From: Verrucomicrobiales bacterium
Lineage (GTDB): Bacteria > Verrucomicrobiota > Verrucomicrobiia > Verrucomicrobiales > DEV007
Length of the DNA: 45,860 nt
Assembly (NCBI GenBank): GCA_029233965.1
Contig: JARGOP010000038.1
Coordinates: 1 to 45,860, forward strand
Direction of reading: 5' to 3'
Shown here: positions 1 to 8,395 of the stretch, one piece after another
How the letters are laid out: each line of letters opens with the position of its first letter
Position numbering within the stretch: position 1 is the stretch's first letter
Program-made: the position numbers and the translations under genes
Notes under the pieces: generated by a model
The model's database searches: none
What the model was told of the DNA's origin: nothing
The model's input: only the letters and a program-made list of their open reading frames with translations

Positions 1-436
1 GAGCTGCGGTGAGCTGGAGGGTGGCGGGGTCGTAAGCGTAGCGAGTCGCGACGCGGGTCGACTCCGGGGCATGCGCTTTGGTGGGATCAGAAGCGGCGGG
101 CGCGGGTGCAGAATCCCGCGCCCAGCGACGCTCTGCGAGCTGACCAGCCGGGGTGTAGGCGTAGGCGTAGGCGGGGCCGTAGTAGGCGCAACCGGTTGTC
201 CGTCCTTCCGGATCAACCTCGTCGATGACCCGGCCGGAGGCGGGATCGTAGACGGTTCGGGTCGCACCGGTGCCGGGATCGTTCGCCGCGACGCGACGGC
301 CAAAGGCATCGTATTCAAAGCGATATTCGCAACAGAGTTCCTCCGCCCCACCGGAAACGGATCGAATCTCGGCGACCTCGATGTAAAGGGTGCCTTTTTC
401 AGCGGGATGAAACCGTTGACGAAACGCGCTGAGCAC
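1..436 (-). CDS. RHS/YD-repeat protein fragment (3' end outside window)
   Basis: Reading the minus strand from about 436 to base 1 gives one open frame with YD/RHS-type repeats: EYDAFGRRV, then TVYDPASGRVIDEVDPEGR, then YAYDPATLQL, at the usual spacing for Rhs/wall-associated shell proteins. A triple GGCGTA repeat near 155-175 encodes alternating Ala-Tyr. The coding continues off the left edge, so the C-terminus (in complete Rhs proteins often a toxin tip) is not visible. The first repeat appears only about 60 codons after the GTG at 436, and the frame stays open antisense into lipB without further RHS motifs. The gene therefore looks 5'-truncated, or has a start I cannot place. The family call is firm; the start and whether the gene works are not. 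Confidence 0.6.
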   Translation of the reverse strand, partial: MLSAFRQRFHPAEKGTLYIEVAEIRSVSGGAEELCCEYRFEYDAFGRRVAANDPGTGATRTVYDPASGRVIDEVDPEGRTTGCAYYGPAYAYAYTPAGQLAERRWARDSAPAPAASDPTKAHAPESTRVATRYAYDPATLQLTAA

Positions 437-451
437 CGGAGCGTATCGGGC

Positions 452-1078
452 ATGGATTTTCGTTGGCTCGGAAGAGTGAATTACGCCGAGGGGCTGGGTT
501 TGCAGGAGGATCTCGTCGAGCAACGGCAAAAAGGGCTCGTCGACGATACCGTCCTGCTCCTTGAGCATGAGCCGGTCTACACGATCGGGCGAACCCGCGA
601 CCGCACCAGCCTTCGCGACCCCGACAATCTTCCGTTTCCGGTTGTCGAAACGAATCGAGGGGGCCAGGCCACCTTTCACGGACCGGGGCAACTCGTCGGT
701 TATCTGATCCTTGATCTCAATGCCTACGGCCGCGATCTGCACCATTATCTCCGGGAATTGGAATCCTTACTCATTGATTTCGCGGCTGAATTTGGTATCT
801 CTGCTCAGCGCAGAGAGGGACTGACCGGCGTCTGGATTGAAGACCGGAAACTGGCCTCGATCGGGGTGGGCGTCCGGAAGTGGATCTCCATGCACGGTTT
901 CGGACTCAACATCACCAACGACCTCTCCGGCTATGAAGCAATCACCCCCTGCGGGATCTCCGATGTTGTCATGACTTCCCTTTCCATTGAATCCAATCGC
1001 GAGCTTTCCGTCGCGGAGGCAGCAACACGCATCGAACCAGTCATTCGCGACCATCTCACCCGGTTCCGCCTCGCCTGA
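452..1078 (+). CDS. lipB: Octanoyl-[acyl carrier protein]:protein N-octanoyltransferase (lipoate biosynthesis)
   Basis: LipB moves octanoyl from ACP to the lipoyl domains of 2-oxoacid dehydrogenases and GcvH in the cytoplasm; LipA then adds the sulfurs. The 208-residue product has the normal family length. It carries the RGGQATFHGPGQLVGY signature, the catalytic Lys region RKLASIGVGVR, and the catalytic Cys in ITPCGISD, so the Cys/Lys dyad is present. The frame is open back to 71, but that upstream stretch is antisense to an RHS fragment and has no LipB similarity. I therefore take the ATG at 452 (MDFRWLG), where the family homology begins. The gene ends 38 bases before the FHA-cyclase on the same strand, which need not imply a shared function. 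No lipA is in view. Confidence 0.93.
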   Translation: MDFRWLGRVNYAEGLGLQEDLVEQRQKGLVDDTVLLLEHEPVYTIGRTRDRTSLRDPDNLPFPVVETNRGGQATFHGPGQLVGYLILDLNAYGRDLHHYLRELESLLIDFAAEFGISAQRREGLTGVWIEDRKLASIGVGVRKWISMHGFGLNITNDLSGYEAITPCGISDVVMTSLSIESNRELSVAEAATRIEPVIRDHLTRFRLA

Positions 1079-1116
1079 TCCCGTCTCGAGCGAACTCTCC
1101 GCCCTGTTCAATCCTC

Positions 1117-3033
1117 ATGTATCTGGTCGTCCTCAATCTTGAAAACCCTGCCGAGCGGGTGATCATCAAGCCTGTGGAGGGACGTCCCGTCAGGATCGGG
1201 AGGAAACCGGAAAGCCTGCCCGAGGAAGCCGTCGATCTCATTCGCCTGAGATGGAATGATCGCCTCGTGAGCCGCAACCACTGTCAGGCAGATCGCATCG
1301 GGGACACCCTTCAGTTGAAGCGACTGCCGGCACTCACGGGGCGGGCCAAACCGAACGCTCTCTACACCTTTACACCACCACGGGACCGTATAACGCTGGA
1401 GGAACCGGTCAGTCTTGCTCCCGGGGAAGGGGCAATCATCGGAGCGAAAGGGCAAACCGCGATTGTCTGGCTGAACGAAGTCGAGGATCTTGAGGCCGAC
1501 CTGATTCAATATTGCGATTCTCTTGAGGCAAGTCATGATGACTACGAGAACAATCCGCTCTCGAATCAAAACTACGACGAGGTCGAGCAACTCGATGAAT
1601 ACTCCCTCCGCCTGCAGTTGAAATTGCTTCAGAAAGACCTCCCGGAGCAGGTGCTGACGAACTGGAATGATAGCAGAGATCTCTTTACCCGCGCCTCGGT
1701 CTTTCTCGGCAACGCCCTCCCGGGCCAGAAAGGAGTCAGCTCTGTTTTTCTCAGTCTCGAAAAAACTGATGATGACATCTCATACGAACTGTTGAATCCG
1801 GACCCCCTTGCTCGAGCCGACTTCCGCCCGAGCCGGACGTTATTGCAACGCATCGACCTGGAAAAGCTCGACCACACCAAGGTGTATGTCTGGTCCCTGA
1901 AAGAACATCAGCGCGTCTTCCGCGCCGAAAGTCTCGGCGGACAGGTCGACTGGGTCATTATCATTCCGGTGGCACGACTCGACGAATCCGCCGAGATCCA
2001 TCGCGACGCGACGGGGCACCCGATCTTTCTTTATCTCGAGACCCGGCAGGCTTCGGAAGCAGCCGCTGCCTCTTTCGTCCCTTTCCTGCGATTGATCACC
2101 TCGCTTGTCGCAAGCCTCCTTTCCGCCCGTGCCGAGCAAAAACTCCAGGATCAGATGGCGGCCTATTTTTCTCCCGGCCTCCGGAAATTGATGCAACGTC
2201 AGGATCAGTCGGTCCTCGAACCGGCCATGGTCGATTGCACCGTGATGTTCGCCGATCGCCGGGGTCACTCACGCATGCTGGAAGTGGCGAAAAGCGACGC
2301 TGAAATTCTCGACCGGCTCGAGGAGAACCAGAAGGTGGTGGGACTCATCACCGACTCCGTTTTCAACAGCAACGGCGTCATCACCGATTTTGCGGGTGAC
2401 GGAGCCCTCGGGCTCTGGGGATGGCCGAACCTCGGTGACCGCGCCAGCACTCACGCCCTCGAGGCAGTCGAAGCGGCCGAGGCAATCATCCATCAACTCG
2501 CCAACCGGGTCGTTTATGAGGAGGAGCACCAACGCCATATGGCTGCGGTGCGGATCGGCATCAGCACGGGCCGAATCGCGGTGGGAAAGACCGGGCCGGC
2601 CTCGCAATGGCACATCAGCGTTTTCGGCAGCGTCGCCAATCTCGGAGCGCGCCTCGAACGGATCGCGAAGGAGTTCCGGATTCCGCTGCTGATCTCGGAT
2701 GACACCTTCCAGAGAATCCAGGGCAAGGGCGATCGCCGCTTCCGGAAGCTTTGTCTGATTCGTCCGGCCGGCTTTGCAGAGAGCTACTCCATTTACGAGT
2801 TGGTTCTGCCACAGTCCGTCGGCGGCTCCGGAATCACGGACGGGAACATCAAGATTTATGAGGAGGCGCTCGAACTCTTTGTATCGAGACGCTGGAGGGC
2901 GACGCTCGACCTACTCGACACCCTTCCCGGAGAGGACCCGCCCACCTCCTGGCTCCGGGAGAAAACGCTCCAGTTCCGGGCGAAACCACCGGAGCCGGAC
3001 TGGGGCGGCGAGATTCAGAGCTTCAGTAAATAG
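1117..3033 (+). CDS. FHA-GAF-class III nucleotide cyclase
   Basis: A 638-residue soluble signalling protein. Residues about 20-110 look like an FHA phosphothreonine-binding domain (RIGRK, then VSRNHCQ). Residues about 150-350 form a GAF-like sensor region, and residues about 370-560 a class III cyclase catalytic domain. Both metal-binding Asp positions are visible (VMFADRRG near 380, FAGDGALGLWG near 427), as is the transition-state Asn/Arg pair (VANLGARLE). The residue three before the GD, normally Lys in adenylate cyclases, is Asp here, and the Asp/Thr partner is Ser (HISVFG), so substrate choice (ATP, GTP or other) is uncertain. The last 70 residues are a short tail of unknown role. It lies 15 bases upstream of a receptor kinase, so the FHA domain may read that kinase's phosphorylation; this is inference. 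Confidence 0.85.
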   Translation: MYLVVLNLENPAERVIIKPVEGRPVRIGRKPESLPEEAVDLIRLRWNDRLVSRNHCQADRIGDTLQLKRLPALTGRAKPNALYTFTPPRDRITLEEPVSLAPGEGAIIGAKGQTAIVWLNEVEDLEADLIQYCDSLEASHDDYENNPLSNQNYDEVEQLDEYSLRLQLKLLQKDLPEQVLTNWNDSRDLFTRASVFLGNALPGQKGVSSVFLSLEKTDDDISYELLNPDPLARADFRPSRTLLQRIDLEKLDHTKVYVWSLKEHQRVFRAESLGGQVDWVIIIPVARLDESAEIHRDATGHPIFLYLETRQASEAAAASFVPFLRLITSLVASLLSARAEQKLQDQMAAYFSPGLRKLMQRQDQSVLEPAMVDCTVMFADRRGHSRMLEVAKSDAEILDRLEENQKVVGLITDSVFNSNGVITDFAGDGALGLWGWPNLGDRASTHALEAVEAAEAIIHQLANRVVYEEEHQRHMAAVRIGISTGRIAVGKTGPASQWHISVFGSVANLGARLERIAKEFRIPLLISDDTFQRIQGKGDRRFRKLCLIRPAGFAESYSIYELVLPQSVGGSGITDGNIKIYEEALELFVSRRWRATLDLLDTLPGEDPPTSWLREKTLQFRAKPPEPDWGGEIQSFSK

Positions 3034-3048
3034 AAACCTTTCGCAACC

Positions 3049-5238
3049 TTGGCCGAAGAAGAACCCATCAAGATCAAAGACTATCAGATCCACTTCCCTC
3101 CTCTCGGGGAAGGGGCCTACGGTTGTGTCTATCGGGCGACCTATCGGGGAATTTCGGATCGTGCCCTGAAGATCTTCCGCCCCGGCGCGGTCGACCTGTC
3201 GACGATGGCACGAGAGTTGGAGAAAATTTCCCGGGTCGCCGAGCATCAGGGCATCGTAACCTTGCACGATTTTGATCTGCTCAACGAGCCACCCTACTAC
3301 GCGATGGGTCTGCACGCTGACCCGTCCTCCGATGGCACATGGGAAACCCGAACCCTTGAGAAACTCTGCGGGCACATTGATCAGCGCGAAGGCTGGAGAC
3401 TGATCCGCGACATTGCTGACGCCCTTGCCTACCTGCACCGCAACCAGATTATCCACTGTGACGTCAAACCGTCTAACATTCTCCTTACCGACGAAACTCC
3501 GTTTCACATTAAGATCTGCGACTTTGGTCAAAGCCGGGGGCTTGCCGCAGAGGCATTCGAGCCGGTGGGGACGCCCCTCTACGCCAGTCCGGAACAGTTG
3601 CGTGATCCCCGCAACTCCGCAGACGGCCGCGGCTTTCGCTGGGACGTCTATAGCTTTGGCGTCCTTTCCTACAAACTACTGACCGGCGAACTGCCCCGGC
3701 TCCAGGCTTTCGCGAGCGCCGAGAGCGCCAGTTTTGATCCTGACTCCACTTTATCTGAAGCCACTCTCGAAGCCACCCTCGCAGAAACAGGCAACGCCAT
3801 CGACGGCGAACAGCTCGCGACAATGACGGAAGCCGTCGAGGAAATCAGCTGGCCGGGTGACTTCTACGTTCCCAGCGCTCACAAGGAATTGATTGAGCAA
3901 TGCCTCAAACTGAATCCGGAAGAACGTCCTGCGGACATGCGCGAAGTCTGGAGCCGGATGCAACAACTCGACCAGCAAACCGTGGTCAAACGGGCGCGAA
4001 GACTGAACACCATTTTTGCCACTTTGTTAGTCATCGCGATCTGGGCTTCCGGCTTTGCCTTCATCCAGGCCCAGAAGGCAAAAAAGGCGACTGAGGAAGC
4101 CATGCTCGCTTCCGAGACTTCGCTTCAAAATGCCGGCGCCGCGATCGACCTCACGAATCTGATCGTGGATGAATTGAACAAGGGAGACATTTCCGGAAAC
4201 GGTGCGGAGCGGCTCTACAGTATCGTTGCGGAAAATGCGAAGATCTTTCTGGAGAACCGTTTTCAGAATCAGGGTGCTTCGACGCGAATTCTCAAATTCT
4301 CAGCTCAAACCGCCTCTCTCAGCGGCAGGCAGGAACTTGAGCAGGGCAATCTGGAGGAAGCATTAAAAAACTACACCAGTGCCTACGAGATCCGTTCTCA
4401 GTTGGCCGAAGATGCGGACCCGTCCGGTGATCTCGCGGTGCGGGCTTCGCGCGATCTCATGGAAATCGGAAAGATTCACGAGCTCCAGAGCAACTACGAG
4501 GAAGCCGAGACCGCTTACACGAAAGCGCTTGAGTGGAGATCCCAGACTTCGAGCGGAGGGGGCGTTTTTTCTCTGCAGCAGGTGCGGGAACTCGCCATCA
4601 CTTACAAAGCCCTCGCGCGGGTGCAGTCTCTGAAAGGAGAGGTCGGTGATGCGCTGAACACCCTGGACGAGATTTTCTCGATTGTGAATGCCAGGATCAA
4701 TGAAAGCACGGCGCTTGAAGCTTCTCAGTTCACGATGGAAGCGATCCGAATTTTGGAGCAAAAAGGCGGGATCGAATACAATTCGAAGAACCTCGACGGA
4801 GCGGCCCGCACTCAGCAGGACATTCTTGTTTTTGCCAATTCACTGGCTGAGGCACCACCGAGCGTGGCCGAAGAGGCCCGCGACAGCTACGTGGAGGCCG
4901 TCAACGCTCTCGGTCGCATCCAGCACGATCAGGCCCAACCTGAGGCTGCCCTCACTCTCTTCCGCGAGGAGATCAAGATCCGGGAACAGATCACCCGTCT
5001 GAGGCCCTATGATCCCGAGGAGAAAGTTGCTCTCGCCGATGCCTTTGCCATGGCCGCGACCTGCCTCGAGGAAGAGCTCGAAATCGCAACCTCCCGCTCT
5101 CTGGCGATCCTGTATCTGGAACAGTCGATTTCTCTGATTGGCCGCCTCCCTTCCGAAGTTCGGAACCGTAGCGATGTTCAGGCAAAGGTGATCGAATACA
5201 ACGAGAATCTTTCCAGCATTCTCGAGATGGAAGAGTGA
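3049..5238 (+). CDS. Transmembrane Ser/Thr protein kinase with TPR sensor region
   Basis: A 729-residue Hanks-type kinase. Residues 1-285 hold the kinase fold: glycine loop LGEGAYGCVYRA, ATP Lys in ALKIF, catalytic loop HCDVKPSNILL (an HRD variant keeping the Asp), CDFGQSRG, and GTPLYASPEQL. The catalytic residues are all present, so activity is expected. A membrane helix follows at about 318-343 (IFATLLVIAIWASGFAFI). The rest is helical, with TPR-like units such as LEEALKNYTSAYEIRSQLAE and YEEAETAYTKALEWRSQ, probably periplasmic. The start is TTG at 3049, 15 bases after the cyclase stop; I see no clear Shine-Dalgarno, and the next in-frame Met would remove the glycine loop. It is paralogous to the protein at 31990-34443, sharing the DMREV motif after the kinase domain. 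It is convergent with the next gene with no gap. Confidence 0.9.
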   Translation: MAEEEPIKIKDYQIHFPPLGEGAYGCVYRATYRGISDRALKIFRPGAVDLSTMARELEKISRVAEHQGIVTLHDFDLLNEPPYYAMGLHADPSSDGTWETRTLEKLCGHIDQREGWRLIRDIADALAYLHRNQIIHCDVKPSNILLTDETPFHIKICDFGQSRGLAAEAFEPVGTPLYASPEQLRDPRNSADGRGFRWDVYSFGVLSYKLLTGELPRLQAFASAESASFDPDSTLSEATLEATLAETGNAIDGEQLATMTEAVEEISWPGDFYVPSAHKELIEQCLKLNPEERPADMREVWSRMQQLDQQTVVKRARRLNTIFATLLVIAIWASGFAFIQAQKAKKATEEAMLASETSLQNAGAAIDLTNLIVDELNKGDISGNGAERLYSIVAENAKIFLENRFQNQGASTRILKFSAQTASLSGRQELEQGNLEEALKNYTSAYEIRSQLAEDADPSGDLAVRASRDLMEIGKIHELQSNYEEAETAYTKALEWRSQTSSGGGVFSLQQVRELAITYKALARVQSLKGEVGDALNTLDEIFSIVNARINESTALEASQFTMEAIRILEQKGGIEYNSKNLDGAARTQQDILVFANSLAEAPPSVAEEARDSYVEAVNALGRIQHDQAQPEAALTLFREEIKIREQITRLRPYDPEEKVALADAFAMAATCLEEELEIATSRSLAILYLEQSISLIGRLPSEVRNRSDVQAKVIEYNENLSSILEMEE

Positions 5239-5790
5239 TCAGAGAACCCCGATCGCGCTTTGCCACGCGGCGACTTCCCCTTCGATCCCCCATTTCCCCA
5301 GTCCGGATACGATGTCTTTTTCGGAAGGTTCGAGGATACCCTCCGTTTCGATCTGCAGTTCGTCAGCCGGCATCTCCGGGAATACCTGACAGGCATACCA
5401 CCAGCAGGCCCAGGCCCTCCAGGATCTCACTTCCTTCCGCGGCTCGACCATTCTTGTCGCGAGGTGTTGAAAATGACGACGGGGATTCCCGATGAAGTCC
5501 CCCTTCCGATGATGCTTCATGACCCAGACCATCGCGGCATACGGCAGCGGCCATTCCCCGAGAACAGGCTCATGCCCTTTGAGATCCGCCGAAAAGGCGC
5601 GGTTTAATAGCAGCATCGACTGCGCGGGGAGTCCCTGAAGCCAAAGCGACTGCGCACATTCGAGAGCGAGCAAATAAAATGACTCCCCCCGGTCTTTGCC
5701 GCACTGCTTCATGCTCGCGGCGCGCAGAGTTGGTTTCACCGCCGGCAGGTAGGGACAGACTCTCCGTTCATCGAGATGCGATGAGATCAT
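5239..5790 (-). CDS. Conserved-looking hypothetical protein, last gene of the solute operon
   Basis: I do not recognise this 183-residue protein. It has no signal peptide, membrane helix or metal motif that I can name. It is Trp- and Met-rich in the middle (WVMKHHRKGDF, RAWACWWYACQVF) and looks helical and soluble. I chose the ATG at 5790 because its ATGA overlaps the TGA of the upstream LOG-family gene, matching the pattern elsewhere in this operon; the frame is open a little further up. It is the last gene of the minus-strand run beginning at 11952 and meets the kinase gene end to end, with no room for a separate terminator. Its role is unknown; co-transcription with the solute genes is the only clue. 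Confidence 0.7.
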   Translation of the reverse strand: MISSHLDERRVCPYLPAVKPTLRAASMKQCGKDRGESFYLLALECAQSLWLQGLPAQSMLLLNRAFSADLKGHEPVLGEWPLPYAAMVWVMKHHRKGDFIGNPRRHFQHLATRMVEPRKEVRSWRAWACWWYACQVFPEMPADELQIETEGILEPSEKDIVSGLGKWGIEGEVAAWQSAIGVL

Positions 5791-6922
5791 GATGCAACGC
5801 CTGCCGATCCAAAGGGTTTCGGCTCTCTCTCCTCGATCCACTTCACGACCTCCGCGGGGTCATCCGTGAGCCCTAACATACATTCATACTGGCACCCTTT
5901 TGCGAGTCGTTGCAGTGTTTCAACCAACCCGGTTTGCGGCCCGTAGCGATCCTCTCCCAGGAAAATCATCGGACTGACAAAGTCGAAGGTTCCATAGTGA
6001 TTCCGGGCCGCATCCATGAAAATTTCCTGCGTCGTGCCGACGCTGCCCGGAGCATAGACGACGCCGTATTTCGCAATCGCGAAGAGCCCGTCCTCGCGAA
6101 GTCCGTTGCTGAAATACTTGGCGACGTATGTCGAGAACTGGTTGCTCGGCTCATGCCCGTAGAACCAGGTCGGGATCGCAAGACTTGAGGCTCCCTCAGG
6201 GTGCCATTCGGCACCGTTGCGGCGGTCTCATGGAAACCTTCGTCCGAATACACGGGGGCCTTTGCCAGCTCTTCGAAAGCACGCTCCAAAAAGTCATCCG
6301 GCGCGTTCGAGATCCACGCACCGAGATTGGCCGCCTCCATGATTCCCGGATCACCACCACTGGCAATGAAATAACCACGCCGGGTCAACTCTCTCGAGAT
6401 CTCAATGACCTTACGAAAATAAGGATCGGTCCGTGAGGTGCCGTGCCCGCCCATGATCGCGACAACCTTCTTGGCCCCGTCACCCTCGACCCTTCCCTCA
6501 AGTAAATCGGAAAGCCCGTCGTCGATCGCATGATCGTGGAGACGCTGACAAAGTGACTCGAGGAGATTGGGCTTGTGCCGACCGTGATTGACAAAATGCT
6601 CGTAAATCTGCCAGTCGAGAGACTGATCCCGTTCCTCACTCCACCCTTCCGTCAACTCGTCGCGGGTATACAGAGTCGGCCGATAGGGATTGTAGGGAAT
6701 TCCCGGCAAACGGGGAAAGATCAGTGCCCCTCCCTCCCGAAGTCGTTCCTGATAGGCAAGCGAGGGAAACCGACAACCGAGGAAGACAGAACCGGACAGT
6801 TTGACCTTCGACCAGTCGACTTCGATTTCCCCGAGGTCCAACCCCTGAACGACACAATCAAAGAAATGGTGCTCCCGCTCCAGAAACGAGACCAGTTGAT
6901 CAATTTCGTGAACTTCCCTCAT
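5787..6922 (-). pseudogene. LOG-family (lysine decarboxylase-like) nucleotide-binding protein, interrupted by a frameshift
   Basis: LOG-family proteins bind nucleotides in a Rossmann fold; many are cytokinin-riboside 5'-monophosphate phosphoribohydrolases, others are unassigned. The upstream frame (from ATG 6922) gives about 140 residues without a named domain, then IMGGHGTSR and SGGDPGIMEAANLGAW, the LOG signature. Near 6188 that frame loses homology, while the minus-one frame continues it with LAIPTWFYGHEPSNQF and YAPGSVGTTQEIFMDAARNH, to a TGA at 5787. Together they form a full LOG protein of about 378 residues, so the break is consistent with loss of one base (REP then SSLAIPTW). It starts with an ATGA overlap after the CBM9-like gene and ends with one before the next gene. 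A sequencing error, a recent mutation or slippage could each explain it. The family call is secure. Confidence 0.8.
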
Positions 6923-7527
6923 GAATCTTCCACCAGTTCAAACTTTCCGAACGAAGAGGGCACATGAAAATCCGGTTTCCGGGTCCCGGGGTCAATCCAG
7001 CTGATCCAGTTCTCCTCAATCCCTCCTTCATCAACATGAGAAAACTCAGCCCGATACACTCCGGTCGTCATTTGATTATCAACAAGCAGATTCAAATCCC
7101 GAAGTTCATCGAGCTGTATTTGCCCGCTCACGACATAACCGGTGTCATGAATCCGCCCCGAAAAAATAAGACTGGAGAAACTCCAATTCGGATCGATCTG
7201 CCGATAGGTAGTCGCCGCATAGTCATAGACACGTCCCGCCGGGTCCATTTCCGCTCCATAGTAGGGCTTCTCCAGATCCGGTGACGAAGCAAAGAACAGT
7301 TCCACGCGATCAGACCCCAGGGCCGCTTTTCCCGAATCCGCCGCCTCCCCCAGAACCAGATCGTGATCTTCGACCTCAAACCGGAAAGCGAGCGCCCTTT
7401 CGTTCCAGACCGCCCGGAAAGAAGTCGCCGGACACTCCCGCGACAACCAGGGAAAAGAGAAATCCGATAGTCGCTCCCCTTTTGAAAGGTCCAACCCCCC
7501 GTTATATTTAACCTGATAAACACTCAT
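6919..7527 (-). CDS. CBM9-like carbohydrate-binding domain protein
   Basis: A 202-residue protein that resembles a stand-alone family-9-type carbohydrate-binding module: the N-terminal FRAVWNERALAFRFEVED strand pattern, then GSDRVELFFASSPD, a Tyr/Asp-rich centre (YYGAEMDPAGRVYDY), and a C-terminal Trp-containing strand (ENWISWIDPGT). Modules of this type usually sit on xylanases or follow secreted enzymes and bind sugar ends. Here there is no catalytic partner and no signal peptide (it begins MSVYQVKYNG), so it is predicted to be cytoplasmic, which is odd for the family. ATG 7527 overlaps the HAD stop by four bases, and its own stop overlaps the LOG start. Within this operon it may bind a sugar osmolyte or precursor; that is inference. 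Confidence 0.7.
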   Translation of the reverse strand: MSVYQVKYNGGLDLSKGERLSDFSFPWLSRECPATSFRAVWNERALAFRFEVEDHDLVLGEAADSGKAALGSDRVELFFASSPDLEKPYYGAEMDPAGRVYDYAATTYRQIDPNWSFSSLIFSGRIHDTGYVVSGQIQLDELRDLNLLVDNQMTTGVYRAEFSHVDEGGIEENWISWIDPGTRKPDFHVPSSFGKFELVEDS

Positions 7528-8390
7528 TCGTTAAGTCTAAGGACTTCAGGCAATTGAATCAACTCCGTCAAGACGACATCGGCTTTCCCGCAAGCTTCCT
7601 CAACCGTCATGGAGCCGGTTCGGAGGCTCCGCTGATCTCCGGCAAAGAGCCCGGTTCGGAACCCGACTTCAACCGCCGGCTCGATATCTTTGACCAAATC
7701 ATTGCCGATGTAGAGAACCTCCTGAGACTGAATGCCCAGCGCCTCCGCCTCCCGCAAAGCCTTTTCGAAGAGTTGCCGGGATGGCTTTCCAAAACCCTCC
7801 CGATACGAGTAAACGGAAAGAGTAGGCTCAAAATCAGCACCCGAAAGATTGATCCCGGACACCCCTTCCACAACTGCCCCGGTGTAGAACTGGGCATTGG
7901 AAATGATCCCGAGGGGAAAGGAGTTTTTTCTCAAGGTTCGAATCACCTTGCCTGCTCCGGGCATCTCCCAACACGGATTCACCGCGCACTCATAGGCCAG
8001 AGCAGCGCTTTCGATCCGTTCCCCCGGAAGTTTCAGTTGCGAAGCAATTGACTTCCACACTTCGCGAATCTCCACTTCGGGAAACTCCACCCCCTGAGAC
8101 CGCAGGTCATTCTGCCTGCGCAGAATCTCTGCTCGATAGCATTCCAATCCCGTCTCGACTTCATCGTCTGTGCCTCCGCCCCCCAGCTTGCGAATCGCTT
8201 CCGCCATTCCCTTCGCTGATTCAGATTCACTCACGAGGCTGATATCACCGGCAGCGGAGATGATGAGCGTTCCGTAGATATCAAAAATGACCAAACGAAT
8301 CCCCTCGACCGGAGTGAGACGCGACACCACTCCGGTCGGCACCGGCTCCCGAGGAGTCATCCGCGCTTTCACGTTTTCAGCAGGAGTCAT
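7524..8390 (-). CDS. HAD-superfamily hydrolase
   Basis: A HAD protein of about 288 residues with a helical C1-type cap. Motif I is VIFDIYGTLI, motif II is GIISNAQFYTG, the Lys motif lies near FGKPSRQLFEKAL, and motif IV is VLYIGNDLVKDIEPAVEVG, followed by GFRTGLFAGDQ. The nucleophile Asp is present, but the residue two after it is Tyr, where phosphatases normally have Asp; DxY is best known from haloacid dehalogenases. The position right after GpgS and a glycosyltransferase suggests a phosphatase for a glycosyl-3-phosphoglycerate, but the Tyr and the C1-like cap (known mannosyl-3-phosphoglycerate phosphatases are C2-capped) argue for caution. I use ATG 8390; a TTG at 8399 overlaps the upstream stop and is the alternative. 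Confidence 0.82.
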   Translation of the reverse strand: MTPAENVKARMTPREPVPTGVVSRLTPVEGIRLVIFDIYGTLIISAAGDISLVSESESAKGMAEAIRKLGGGGTDDEVETGLECYRAEILRRQNDLRSQGVEFPEVEIREVWKSIASQLKLPGERIESAALAYECAVNPCWEMPGAGKVIRTLRKNSFPLGIISNAQFYTGAVVEGVSGINLSGADFEPTLSVYSYREGFGKPSRQLFEKALREAEALGIQSQEVLYIGNDLVKDIEPAVEVGFRTGLFAGDQRSLRTGSMTVEEACGKADVVLTELIQLPEVLRLNE

Positions 8391-8395
8391 CGCCG

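Noticed and set aside
155-180. Short GGCGTA tandem repeat as a regulatory or phase-variable repeat
   Set aside because: It has only three units of six bases and encodes Ala-Tyr inside the RHS frame, so copy changes would not shift the frame.
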